Origin: Chitinophagaceae bacterium
Lineage (GTDB): Bacteria; Bacteroidota; Bacteroidia; Chitinophagales; Chitinophagaceae
Assembly (NCBI GenBank): GCA_016787065.1
Contig: JAEUVD010000006.1
Coordinates: 1 to 64,000, forward strand
DNA length: 64,000 nucleotides
Direction: 5' to 3'
Positions 28,078 through 36,580 of this stretch are shown here, in pieces. The first letter of the stretch is position 1, and every line of letters begins with the position of its first letter. Both the position numbers and the translations under genes were made by a program. The notes under the pieces are model-generated. The model was not told where the DNA came from. It made no database searches and saw only the letters and a list, made by a program, of their open reading frames with translations.

Positions 28078-28107
28078 CAAAAGTAGAAGGACTATCTGTT
28101 AAAACAA
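28078..28107 (-). promoter_or_regulatory. Promoter of the ATP-grasp operon
   Basis: TTG at 28107-28105 and TACTTTTG at 28085-28078 on the minus strand, spaced 19 nt. The -7 box ends 4 nt before the ATG at 28073, so the transcript is predicted to be leaderless. It lies in the 61-bp gap after manC and separates the two transcription units. Confidence 0.75.
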
Positions 28108-28134
28108 TTCCAAACTTAAAACTGAACTATTTTT

Positions 28135-29217
28135 TTACAAATATCTATCCCCTTTATTGCGCTTAACCTCCGCAACATAATCTTTAATTTGTTGTTCCCG
28201 ATTACGCTCACAAATTAGTAAAACATCTTTGGTATCAACTACAATAAAATTTTCTAAGCCTTGCAATACAAGTAATTTTTCATCGGGTGCTTTAATCATA
28301 CATTGCGATGAATCAATGATCATAACATTCTTACCGTAAACAGCATTCCCTAAATAATCTTTATCTGAATTATCATATGCACTATTCCATGTACCTAAAT
28401 CGCACCAACCAAAATAAGATGGAATAACCTGAACATTTTTTGCTTTTTCCATGATGCCATAGTCAATAGAAATATTGGTACATTGTGCATATACTTTCGA
28501 CAAAGAGGCATATTCATTGGGTGTATTATAGTCGGTTACGCTAGAAAATATTTCGTGTAACTCGGGTAAATAATGTTGAATATTATCTACAATCGTTTTT
28601 ACATTCCAAACAAAAATACCGGAGTTCCAAAGAAAATCACCGGAACGAATAAAGGTTGCAGCTAATTCATGCGAAGGTTTTTCGGTAAACGTTCGTACTT
28701 CATAAAACCGATCATTCGCTGAACCGGTTTCAAACTGAATATAGCCATAACCCGTATCGGGCCGCGTTGGTTTGATACCCAACGTAACTAAAACTGTATT
28801 TTTACTCACGTAATCTAACGCATCAATAATATCACGTTCAAATTTTCTTTCATCAAAAATTAAATGATCCGCAGGGCTCATAATAATATTCGCATCCGGA
28901 TTCAGTTGAAGAAGTTTATGGGCAATATAGGCCGCGCAGGGTGCAGTATTTTTACGCGACGGTTCACTTAAAATATTCTGATCTTGAAGCTCTGGAATTT
29001 GAGCCTTCAAGGTATCGATATATTGTTCGTTGGTAATGACAAAAATATTCTCTACCGGACAAATATTACGGAAACGGTTATAAGTCCATTGAATGAGTGA
29101 TTTACCGGTTCCTAAAATATCTAAGAATTGTTTAGGATAGTGATTTCGACTTTCAGGCCAAAACCGACTGCCTATTCCTCCTGCCATTATAGCCACGTAA
29201 TTATTCTTCAAACTCAT
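28135..29217 (-). CDS. manC: Mannose-1-phosphate guanylyltransferase
   Basis: A 360-residue nucleotidyltransferase with the pyrophosphorylase signature MAGGIGSRFWPESRNHYPKQFL at residues 11-32 (G-G-x-G-S-R-x-W-P and P-K-Q-F). It also has IMSPADHLI, the FTEKPS motif and GDFLWNSGIFVW. It makes GDP-mannose from mannose-1-phosphate and GTP for surface polysaccharide. The length fits the monofunctional type, without a phosphomannose isomerase domain. No other GDP-sugar gene is adjacent; the O-antigen ligase family gene lies 10 kb away. Confidence 0.93.
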   Translation of the reverse strand: MSLKNNYVAIMAGGIGSRFWPESRNHYPKQFLDILGTGKSLIQWTYNRFRNICPVENIFVITNEQYIDTLKAQIPELQDQNILSEPSRKNTAPCAAYIAHKLLQLNPDANIIMSPADHLIFDERKFERDIIDALDYVSKNTVLVTLGIKPTRPDTGYGYIQFETGSANDRFYEVRTFTEKPSHELAATFIRSGDFLWNSGIFVWNVKTIVDNIQHYLPELHEIFSSVTDYNTPNEYASLSKVYAQCTNISIDYGIMEKAKNVQVIPSYFGWCDLGTWNSAYDNSDKDYLGNAVYGKNVMIIDSSQCMIKAPDEKLLVLQGLENFIVVDTKDVLLICERNREQQIKDYVAEVKRNKGDRYL

Positions 29218-29396
29218 TCAGTAAAATTAAGGTGCTAAAAGTAATTTAATTTCCGATTAGTTATTTATACCACCTATGATTGACATATAATTCATCTGAA
29301 ATTCGCCTTTAATTATGCATTAATGTTCAAATCAAAAAATACTTTAAAAAAAAAGTTACGTAATTTTTTACAATCTGGTTTTTAAAAGAAAATTTA

Positions 29397-29410
29397 CCAT
29401 AAATTTATGG
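29397..29410. promoter_or_regulatory. Perfect 14-bp palindrome before the DUF6089 gene
   Basis: CCATAAATTTATGG reads the same on both strands and ends 5 nt before the ATG at 29416. Its centre TAAATTTA resembles the -7 box, so it may be promoter, operator or both. It is AT-rich and could also be chance. Confidence 0.4.
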
Positions 29411-29415
29411 CCTAA

Positions 29416-30255
29416 ATGATAAGAATGAAAAAAATATACTTAGCATTATTATTGCTGATTCAAGGTGGAAGTATGTGGGCTCAAAAGTCGAGTGAACTTG
29501 GTTTTGGTTTAGGCTTTTCCACGTATTTAGGGGATTTAAAATCAGAAGATTTTAGCTACCGCATGCCAGGTTTTGCACATGGCTTTTCGTATCGTCAAAA
29601 CTGGAATCCGTATTTAACCACGAAGGCATTCCTTAATGTGTGTAGAATTCATGGCGATGATCGGAATGATACCGATCCTTCACACCGAAGTCGTAACTTA
29701 AATTTCCGAAGTGATATTTGGGAAATTGGCTATCAAGCTGAATATAATGTGTTGCCGTTCGATGCATTTAACCCCCACCGTAATGCAGATCGCAGGCATT
29801 TTAATTTTACACCTTACTTTTTCGGCGGCTTGAATTTATTTCATTTCAATCCAAAAACTTACTATAAAGGCAGTTATGTAGCGCTTCAACCGTTAAATAC
29901 CGAAGGCCAAAATTCTACCCTAAGTACCGAATCTTCTTATAGTCGTACTCAATTCGCTCTACCCTTTGGTTTTGGTTTAAAAGCTCAACTTACCCGATTT
30001 GTAGTTATCAGTTATGAAGTTGGTTTCAGAAAAACCTTTACCGATTATTTAGATGATGTGAGTGGCCGTTATGTAAATCTGCAAAGTCTAGCTGATTCAA
30101 AAGGAAGTTTGGCTGCTGAACTTTCCTATCGTGGCGATGAATTACCGGATAATACCTATACCCCGCGACAAGGAGAAATTCGTGGTAATCCGGATAATAA
30201 AGATTGGTATATCATAAATAGTTTGAATGTAGCATTCAAGCTTTATAAAAAATAA
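29416..30255 (+). CDS. DUF6089-family outer-membrane beta-barrel-like protein
   Basis: A 279-residue exported protein. The signal peptide ends MWAQ, and the start may equally be the ATG at 29425. The mature N-terminus ELGFGLGFSTYLGDL is the hallmark of DUF6089 proteins of Bacteroidota. It is followed by alternating-residue beta strands (AELSYRGDE, YIINSLNVAFKLYKK with a terminal aromatic/basic end) as expected for a small outer-membrane barrel. The function of the family is unknown. A palindrome sits just upstream and a terminator follows. Confidence 0.82.
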   Translation: MIRMKKIYLALLLLIQGGSMWAQKSSELGFGLGFSTYLGDLKSEDFSYRMPGFAHGFSYRQNWNPYLTTKAFLNVCRIHGDDRNDTDPSHRSRNLNFRSDIWEIGYQAEYNVLPFDAFNPHRNADRRHFNFTPYFFGGLNLFHFNPKTYYKGSYVALQPLNTEGQNSTLSTESSYSRTQFALPFGFGLKAQLTRFVVISYEVGFRKTFTDYLDDVSGRYVNLQSLADSKGSLAAELSYRGDELPDNTYTPRQGEIRGNPDNKDWYIINSLNVAFKLYKK

Positions 30256-30276
30256 AGCATCACATATAACTTCGTA

Positions 30277-30303
30277 AAAGCAGGAATTTATCCTGCTTTT
30301 TTT
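30277..30303 (+). terminator. Rho-independent terminator of the DUF6089 gene
   Basis: Stem AAAGCAGGA / TCCTGCTTT around a 5-nt loop at 30277-30299, followed by a T tract to 30303, 21 bp after the stop. Confidence 0.88.
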
Positions 30304-30327
30304 ATACGACACCCTTAGCTTAATCGT

Positions 30328-30335
30328 TATATTTG
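30328..30335 (+). promoter_or_regulatory. -7 box of the beta-helix lipoprotein gene
   Basis: TATATTTG, 15 nt before the ATG at 30351 and just after the DUF6089 terminator, giving a short leader. It supports 30351 over the open-frame start at 30333, which would lie within the -7 box. Confidence 0.6.
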
Positions 30336-30350
30336 TTCCTTATAGAATTC

Positions 30351-31787
30351 ATGAAAAAAGCCTTTCTGTTCTTATTTCCATATGTCGTTATTGTTTCAGT
30401 GGTGGCGTTTACCTTCTCCTCTTGCAAAAAAGTAAAAGTACTAAAAGAAGGAGGTGAAATATCGTTTTCAACCGATACCCTAACCTTTGATACCGTTTTT
30501 ACGAGTATTGGCAGTTTTACCAATTCGGTGAAAATTTATAATAAACAAAATCAACCGATCGTATTATCCGAAATTAAACTCGCAGGTGGTGAAGCTACGC
30601 CCTTCCGATTGAATGTAGATGGTTTGCCCGGTAAAGAATTCCATGATATTGAACTAGCCGCCAATGATAGTATGTATGTTTTTGTTGCGGTTACTATTGA
30701 TCCAACTACAGGAACAATGCCCTTTTTAGTTGAAGAAAAATTACAAGTTACTTTAAATGAGAAACGTTTTGAGTTACCCTTAGAAGCTTACGGTCAGGAT
30801 GCTCACTATATTGTAGACAGTGTGTTATCTTCAGCCACTTGGGTTAATGATAAACCATATGTAATTATACATTCTGCTTTAGTAGATTCAGGTGAAACGC
30901 TAACGATTCAGAAAGGTTGCAGAATTTATATGCACCAAGACTCAAAGCTTTATGTGGCCGGTACTTTGTTGGCTTATGGAACCAAAAAAGATAGTATTAT
31001 TTTTCAAGGAGATAGATTAGATAGAGCCTATTTTGGCTACAAAGATTTTCCCGGTGAATGGGGAGGTTTAGTGTTCACCACAAGTAGCGTTTGGAACAAC
31101 TTGAATTACTGCATAATTAAAAACGCAGGGAATGCAACCGGCTTCGGATACCCCAGTGCTATTCATGTTTCCAATGTAGAAGCCATCGGTAATCAGCCCA
31201 AATTAGAACTTACCAATTGTACCATTTTTAATTCTGCCGGGTATGGCGTAATTGCCTTCGCCTCGCAATTGAAATTTGGAAATACACTCATTCACTCATG
31301 TAATATGCAGTGTTTGGCTTTAGTAGAAGGTGGAAATTATGAATTCAATTATTGTACGTTTGCTAACTACGGCGCTTTAGGAATTAACCATGCTCAGGAG
31401 CCTACCTTAGCAGCTATCAATTTTAGAGAAACGGCCCCATCAACCTATACCGGCACCGATCTAAATGCTGCCTTTCATAATTGTTTAATTTATGGTTCGT
31501 TGGATGATGAATCTGCCTTCAACAAACTGGATAATTGGGGATGTTCCATTTTATTAAATCATTGTTTATTGAAACGAACTACCGCACTACCTGCCTTTGT
31601 GCAAACGAACAACACGCTTCTCAATAAAGACCCTGAATTTAAAGGTTCTGGTAAATTTGATTTTCACGTTGAAACTACCTCTCCTGCAAAAAATGCCGGT
31701 GTTTTCCACCCTTACTATTTGAAGGATTTAGATGATAAACTTCGAAGTACCTCAACACCTACTATAGGGTGTTACGAAGCCGATTAA
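30351..31787 (+). CDS. Lipoprotein with parallel beta-helix domain
   Basis: A 478-residue protein. The N-terminus (MKKAFLFLFPYVVIVSVVAF, then TFSSCKK) is a lipoprotein signal with Cys near 25. Residues ~30-150 hold an immunoglobulin-like domain (DTLTFDTVFTSIGSFTNSVKIYNKQ). Residues ~170-470 hold right-handed beta-helix repeats (LYVAGTLLAYGTKKDSIIFQGDR, CIIKNAGNATGFGYPSAIHV, LELTNCTIFNSAGYG). Similar lipoproteins are common in Bacteroidota and are presumed surface or periplasmic; no catalytic residues are evident. Its stop overlaps the converging HerA-like stop by 4 nt. Confidence 0.82.
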   Translation: MKKAFLFLFPYVVIVSVVAFTFSSCKKVKVLKEGGEISFSTDTLTFDTVFTSIGSFTNSVKIYNKQNQPIVLSEIKLAGGEATPFRLNVDGLPGKEFHDIELAANDSMYVFVAVTIDPTTGTMPFLVEEKLQVTLNEKRFELPLEAYGQDAHYIVDSVLSSATWVNDKPYVIIHSALVDSGETLTIQKGCRIYMHQDSKLYVAGTLLAYGTKKDSIIFQGDRLDRAYFGYKDFPGEWGGLVFTTSSVWNNLNYCIIKNAGNATGFGYPSAIHVSNVEAIGNQPKLELTNCTIFNSAGYGVIAFASQLKFGNTLIHSCNMQCLALVEGGNYEFNYCTFANYGALGINHAQEPTLAAINFRETAPSTYTGTDLNAAFHNCLIYGSLDDESAFNKLDNWGCSILLNHCLLKRTTALPAFVQTNNTLLNKDPEFKGSGKFDFHVETTSPAKNAGVFHPYYLKDLDDKLRSTSTPTIGCYEAD

Positions 31788-33322
31788 AACCAACCGCTTT
31801 TCTTTTTAGTTGTGCGCGATCGGCCTCCTAATCCTAAAACTCCTAAAAGGGAACGAGTAAGAATAGAAGCTGCAGTTCGTCCTACCTGACGCGCCACAGG
31901 ATTATCTAAAATATTTTCCAACGTACTTTTTTCCTTCTTACCTGAATCGGTTTTTTGCTCCTCCTCGTCATTGTCATTCTTTGAACTAATTTTTGCATTC
32001 AAAAGCTCATAGGCACTCTCCGTATCAATAACCTGATTGTATTTCTGAGCAATTTTAGATTGCGAACAAATGGTGCTTATTTCTTGAGGTGTTAATACAT
32101 CCATTCTTGAAGCTGGCGGACAAAGCATGGTATGAACCAATGGTGTCGGAATTCCTTTTTCATTTAACAACGTTACGATAGCCTCACCAATACCTAATTG
32201 GGTAATTAAATCCTCGGTTTTGTAGTATGCCGTTTCTGGATAGTTTTCTGCAACTTTTTTAATATCTTGTCGATCCTTGGCCGTAAACGCGCGAAGTGCA
32301 TGTTGTATTTTCATACCTAATTGTCCGAGTATAGATTGAGGAATATCATTCGGATTTTGGGTGATGAAAAAGATTCCAACTCCTTTCGAGCGTATCAATT
32401 TAATTACAGTTTCTAGTTGTTGTAACAGGGCTGGTGTAGCATCCTGAAAAATAAGATGTGCTTCATCTAAAAATAAAACTAGTTTTGGTTTATCGAGGTC
32501 GCCGGCTTCCGGTAAACTAGCATATAATTCTGCCAATAACTGCAACATAAACGTTGAAAACAATTTCGGCCTGTCTTGCAAATCGGTAACCCGTGTGATA
32601 GAAACGATACCCCTGCCGTCATCACTGATGCGCATTAAATCATCGACCTCAAACGATTTTTCTCCAAAAAACACATCTGCTTTTTGTTGTTGCAGTTCAA
32701 TAATCTTTCGTAAAATAGTACCGGTAGAGCTTGCAGAAATATTGCCGTATTGTTCTTTAATTTCATCTTTCCCTTCGTTATTCATAAACTGAAGAACGCG
32801 GGTTAGATCCTTCAAATCCAATAAGGGTAACTGATGATCATCACAATACTTAAATATCATGGAAACAATACCTTCTTGGGTATCGTTTAGTCCTAAAATT
32901 TTAGATAATAGCACCGGACCAAATTCACTAACTGTAGCACGTAAACGAGTACCGGGCTCATCACTTAATGTTAGAAATTCAATGGGTGTAGCAGATGGTT
33001 TATAGGAAATACCAATGTGCGCACAACGTTCATTTATCTTATCATTGGCAACACCGGCTGCTCCAATACCGCTTAAATCCCCTTTGATATCCATCATCAT
33101 AACTGGAACCGAAGCATTACTAAGACTTTCAGCGATCAATTGAAGCGTTTTCGTTTTACCGGTTCCGGTTGCACCTGCAATTAAACCATGCCGGTTCATT
33201 GTTTTTAATGGTAGATTTACCTTGCTTCCCTGAACAGGTGCAGCATTCAACACAGCACATCCTAATAAAATAGATTCCCCTTTAAAGGTATAACTCGAAT
33301 CCAACAATACTTCAAACGACAT
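31784..33322 (-). CDS. HerA-like helicase/ATPase (DUF853 family)
   Basis: A 512-residue P-loop ATPase. Walker A GATGTGKT is near residue 51, a MDIKGDLSGIGAAG block follows, and Walker B KLVLFLDEAHLIF lies near 287, with an arginine-finger-like region IRSKGVGIFFITQNPNDIP. The C-terminal ~80 residues are charged and then GRSRTTKKKSGWF. The DUF853 group is related to HerA/FtsK-type hexameric translocases, but its cellular task is not established. Cytosolic. The start is 84 bp from the divergent coiled-coil gene. Confidence 0.88.
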   Translation of the reverse strand: MSFEVLLDSSYTFKGESILLGCAVLNAAPVQGSKVNLPLKTMNRHGLIAGATGTGKTKTLQLIAESLSNASVPVMMMDIKGDLSGIGAAGVANDKINERCAHIGISYKPSATPIEFLTLSDEPGTRLRATVSEFGPVLLSKILGLNDTQEGIVSMIFKYCDDHQLPLLDLKDLTRVLQFMNNEGKDEIKEQYGNISASSTGTILRKIIELQQQKADVFFGEKSFEVDDLMRISDDGRGIVSITRVTDLQDRPKLFSTFMLQLLAELYASLPEAGDLDKPKLVLFLDEAHLIFQDATPALLQQLETVIKLIRSKGVGIFFITQNPNDIPQSILGQLGMKIQHALRAFTAKDRQDIKKVAENYPETAYYKTEDLITQLGIGEAIVTLLNEKGIPTPLVHTMLCPPASRMDVLTPQEISTICSQSKIAQKYNQVIDTESAYELLNAKISSKNDNDEEEQKTDSGKKEKSTLENILDNPVARQVGRTAASILTRSLLGVLGLGGRSRTTKKKSGWF

Positions 33323-33383
33323 ATAGCTAAAATTTCAGATGTGAAAGTAAAGTATTTTTTGAACTACAGTAATAGGCAAACCT

Positions 33384-33391
33384 TATTTTTG
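33384..33391 (+). promoter_or_regulatory. -7 box of the coiled-coil gene
   Basis: TATTTTTG followed by C, 14 nt before the GTG at 33406. Confidence 0.55.
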
Positions 33392-33405
33392 CTAAAAACA
33401 AGATT

Positions 33406-33696
33406 GTGTCGGTAACTAATCTTTTAGTGGAAATTGAACGAAAATCAAAGCGTCTGATTCAACGAAATCAACGACTGGAAGAAGAGAACACAGCGCTTAG
33501 AAATTCTGTATTCGAGTACCTCCAAAAATTAGACGAATTGAAAAAAGAGATGGCTAACCAAGAACAGGAGCATCTCATACAAAAAACACAGAAGCTTTCG
33601 CAAGAGGATAAAAAAGCCATTCTAAAAGAAATCGACAAATATGTACTCCTCATCGATAAGTGTATTTCATCAGTAAAAGTTAGCGGGATTATATAA
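33406..33696 (+). CDS. Small coiled-coil protein
   Basis: A 96-residue protein starting with GTG. Residues 10-60 form a heptad-like coiled coil rich in Glu/Lys/Arg (KSKRLIQRNQRLEEENTALR onward); the remainder is an amphipathic helix ending VKVSGII. In many Bacteroidota a gene of this size precedes zapA and rny, but neither follows here: 33697-33767 holds only a 14-codon open frame. A cell-division or cytoskeletal role is therefore not supported by local context. Confidence 0.72.
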   Translation: MSVTNLLVEIERKSKRLIQRNQRLEEENTALRNSVFEYLQKLDELKKEMANQEQEHLIQKTQKLSQEDKKAILKEIDKYVLLIDKCISSVKVSGII

Positions 33697-33767
33697 GTCC
33701 TCAAACTAACTTCGATGGAGGAACGTCTTTTTGAAAAATTAGGTACATTTACGCATTAAATAATTCT

Positions 33768-36524
33768 ATGAGGAAAATTCTATTATTAATAATTTGTTTG
33801 TCGGGTTTGACGGTTTCCGGTCAGAATATTGGAGGAATTATTAATGATTACACCGCGGTTACGTCGATGAATCAAAACGTTTTTGATGTAACCACTACAA
33901 CCAATTTTAATGTTGGGGATAAGGTTATGGTGATAAAAATGAAGGGCGCGAGCATTAATCAAACCAATTCTCCCTCCTATGGCGATACGATCAACACGAA
34001 TCAAGCGGGTCTGTATATTTTTTCGAAGGTAATAGCCAAAACTGCTACTAATCTTACGTTGAGTCCGTATTGTAGTTTATTTACGAACTCCGATTATCTT
34101 CAAATCGTTCGTATTCCACAATATTCCAATGCCACCGTAATTGCGACTATTACTTGTCCGGCATATGATGGTAGTATCGGTGGTATCATTGCTTTTGAAG
34201 CAGATACACTCAATCTTCAAGCCAATATTGATGCTAGTGAAAAGGGATATCGAGGTGGTGATCTTTGGGGAAATAGCTTTTTTTGTGGTGGAACAGGCAC
34301 TTATTATTCAGCGCAGATTCCATTTGGTCCGGAAGGAAAAAAAGGAGAAGCTATTGCCGATTGGATTCCTACACAAGAGTGTGGATGCGCTAAGTTAGCG
34401 AATGGTGGTGGAGGGGCATTTGCAGGTAACTGTGGTGCTGGTGGTGGAGCCAATTTTGGAAGAGGCGGAAACGGCGGTTGGGAGTATAGTGGTTGTCTTT
34501 CTACGAATGTTTTTGGTTATGGAGGACAAGCGTTAAATCATGATACTTCCCGTTTTTATATGGGCGGCGGTGGTGGAGCCCCACAGTCGGATAATGGATT
34601 TCAAATTTACAATGCTGGTTCCGGCGGTGGAATTATCTATATTAAATCTAATCAAGTAAATGGTAATGGTTTTGTCATACAATCCAATGGTGGAACTACA
34701 CCAATCATAAATGATGAAGGTGCTGCAGGTGGTGGTGCCGGTGGAAGTATTTATTTGAATGTATTGAATTACACCGGAAACATTAATGTACGTGCCAATG
34801 GAGGTGCTGGTGGTTCAAATAATAATGTACTTTTCGTAGCTGATTGTCATGGCCCGGGTGGCGGCGGCGGCGGCGGATTAATTCATCTTTCTTCAGCCTC
34901 CTTGCCTGCTGGTATGACAACTTCTGCTTTAGGTGGTGCTGCTGGATTGGTGTTAAATCCGAATAGTACTTGTTTTAATACCTCGTATCATGCAGAACCG
35001 GGAAATGATGGAAATTTGAAATTCAATTTTCTTCCGTCAGTTTTACCAAATACAACCGGAATTAACTTAGGTCCGGATGTTCCTGTTTGTTTAGGATTAG
35101 CCGTAACCTTAGACCCCGGCCCCGGACATTTGAGTTATTTATGGGATGATTTAAGTACAGGACAAACACGTTCAACAACTACAGCAGGTACTTTTTACGT
35201 AACTGTTGTTAATTCAGTCGGTTGTACCGCAAGCGATACCATTATCGTTACGCTCGATACAAGTATACATGCCAATTTTAATATTATTCCTCGATTAGGT
35301 TGTGAAAACGATACAATACAATTGGTAAATACTTCTACGGGAGCAGGTAATTATTTATGGTGGTTTGGCGATTCGCAATCATCCTTATTAGATAATCCAA
35401 CTCACGTGTACCAGAATCAAATGGTATATTTTGTTACATTAATAGCCTTTAACGGGTTATGTTCCGATACCTTAGTTCAAGCCGTAAATGTTACACATCC
35501 GCTCATAGCCGATAATTATATTTATAGTAATTCAGGGTCTATTATGGTAGATTCCACCTGTGTTTATAATAACCTCAATGCTCAAAGTTTATCCGTACCT
35601 GTGGGGTTAACGTCTCACTTGTTTTATTGGGGTGATGGCACATTTACCGATGTTGGTTTTAATACTTTAGCAAGCCATAAATATACGGAGGGTGGTAATT
35701 TCATTGTTACCATGGTTGCAACCGATACCCTTGGATGTCATGATACTATTTCCAAACCGGTTTATGTAGATCCGGCCAGCTTTGGTGATTTTACTATATC
35801 TGATAGTATAGTTTGTGTAGGTAGCCCGATTTTGTTTTATGATACGATTAGTTCGTTCACACAATCATTTTCCTATGATTTTGGAGATCAAACTACCATG
35901 GATGACATTGAAAATCCAACGCACACCTATGACCGCGACGGAAATTACATTGTTACCTTAACGGTTCGAAATACAATTTGTCCGGATACAAGTGTGAGTC
36001 GCAATATCATTGTGGATGACTTCCCTGTTATGGATTTGGGTCCAGATACTTCTATTTGTGCCGGTATAACAGGTACTATTATACTTTCTAATCTACAAAA
36101 TCAGGCGGGTGTTTATGAATGGAGTACCGGTGATGTTGCTAATAATTTAAGCGTTACTGAACCAGGTATTTATTGGATAAAAGGTGTAAGCCCGAATGCC
36201 GGTTGTATAACTATTGATACTATTGAGGTAAAACGCGATTGTTATTTGAATATTCCGAATGCGTTTTCTCCGGATGGTGATGGCATGAACGATTATTTTA
36301 TGCCAAGGAATTTATTATCTAGTGGTGTTACCTTCTTTCGATTAACCATATATAACCGTTGGGGTGAATTAATATATTCAACAACAGCCACAGATGGTAG
36401 AGGTTGGGATGGAAAGTTTAATGGTAAACTACAACCTATGGGTACCTATGTCTATCTCGTAGACGTAATCTTCGATAATTTTGTGAAAAAGAATTATCAA
36501 GGTAATGTAACCTTGATTCGATAA
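33768..36524 (+). CDS. Secreted glycine-rich PKD protein with T9SS type B sorting domain
   Basis: A 918-residue protein with signal peptide MRKILLLIICLSGLTVSGQ. Residues ~130-400 are strongly glycine-rich (GGGGAFAGNCGAGGG, GPGGGGGGGL). Residues ~420-800 contain Ig/PKD-like domains (YLWDDLSTGQTRSTTTAGTFYVTV, FGDSQSSLLDNPTHVYQ, YDFGDQTTMDDIENPTHTYD). The last ~95 residues are a gliding-motility-associated C-terminal (CHU_C, type B) domain: IPNAFSPDGDGMNDYF, IYNRWGELIY, GWDGKFNG, GTYVYLV. It should be exported by the T9SS and remain at the cell surface. Role probably adhesive; unproven. Confidence 0.9.
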   Translation: MRKILLLIICLSGLTVSGQNIGGIINDYTAVTSMNQNVFDVTTTTNFNVGDKVMVIKMKGASINQTNSPSYGDTINTNQAGLYIFSKVIAKTATNLTLSPYCSLFTNSDYLQIVRIPQYSNATVIATITCPAYDGSIGGIIAFEADTLNLQANIDASEKGYRGGDLWGNSFFCGGTGTYYSAQIPFGPEGKKGEAIADWIPTQECGCAKLANGGGGAFAGNCGAGGGANFGRGGNGGWEYSGCLSTNVFGYGGQALNHDTSRFYMGGGGGAPQSDNGFQIYNAGSGGGIIYIKSNQVNGNGFVIQSNGGTTPIINDEGAAGGGAGGSIYLNVLNYTGNINVRANGGAGGSNNNVLFVADCHGPGGGGGGGLIHLSSASLPAGMTTSALGGAAGLVLNPNSTCFNTSYHAEPGNDGNLKFNFLPSVLPNTTGINLGPDVPVCLGLAVTLDPGPGHLSYLWDDLSTGQTRSTTTAGTFYVTVVNSVGCTASDTIIVTLDTSIHANFNIIPRLGCENDTIQLVNTSTGAGNYLWWFGDSQSSLLDNPTHVYQNQMVYFVTLIAFNGLCSDTLVQAVNVTHPLIADNYIYSNSGSIMVDSTCVYNNLNAQSLSVPVGLTSHLFYWGDGTFTDVGFNTLASHKYTEGGNFIVTMVATDTLGCHDTISKPVYVDPASFGDFTISDSIVCVGSPILFYDTISSFTQSFSYDFGDQTTMDDIENPTHTYDRDGNYIVTLTVRNTICPDTSVSRNIIVDDFPVMDLGPDTSICAGITGTIILSNLQNQAGVYEWSTGDVANNLSVTEPGIYWIKGVSPNAGCITIDTIEVKRDCYLNIPNAFSPDGDGMNDYFMPRNLLSSGVTFFRLTIYNRWGELIYSTTATDGRGWDGKFNGKLQPMGTYVYLVDVIFDNFVKKNYQGNVTLIR

Positions 36525-36551
36525 AATAATACGGTAATGTCTATTCTGTAC

Positions 36552-36559
36552 TACCTTTG
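36552..36559 (+). promoter_or_regulatory. -7 box of the polytopic membrane protein gene
   Basis: TACCTTTG followed by G, 15 nt before the GTG at 36575 and 21 nt before the ATG at 36581. Confidence 0.5.
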
Positions 36560-36580
36560 GTTTTCCAAAAATAAGTGTAC

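Noticed and set aside
33697..33767. zapA expected after the coiled-coil gene
   Set aside because: Only a 14-codon frame at 33715-33759 is present, too short and unlike ZapA.
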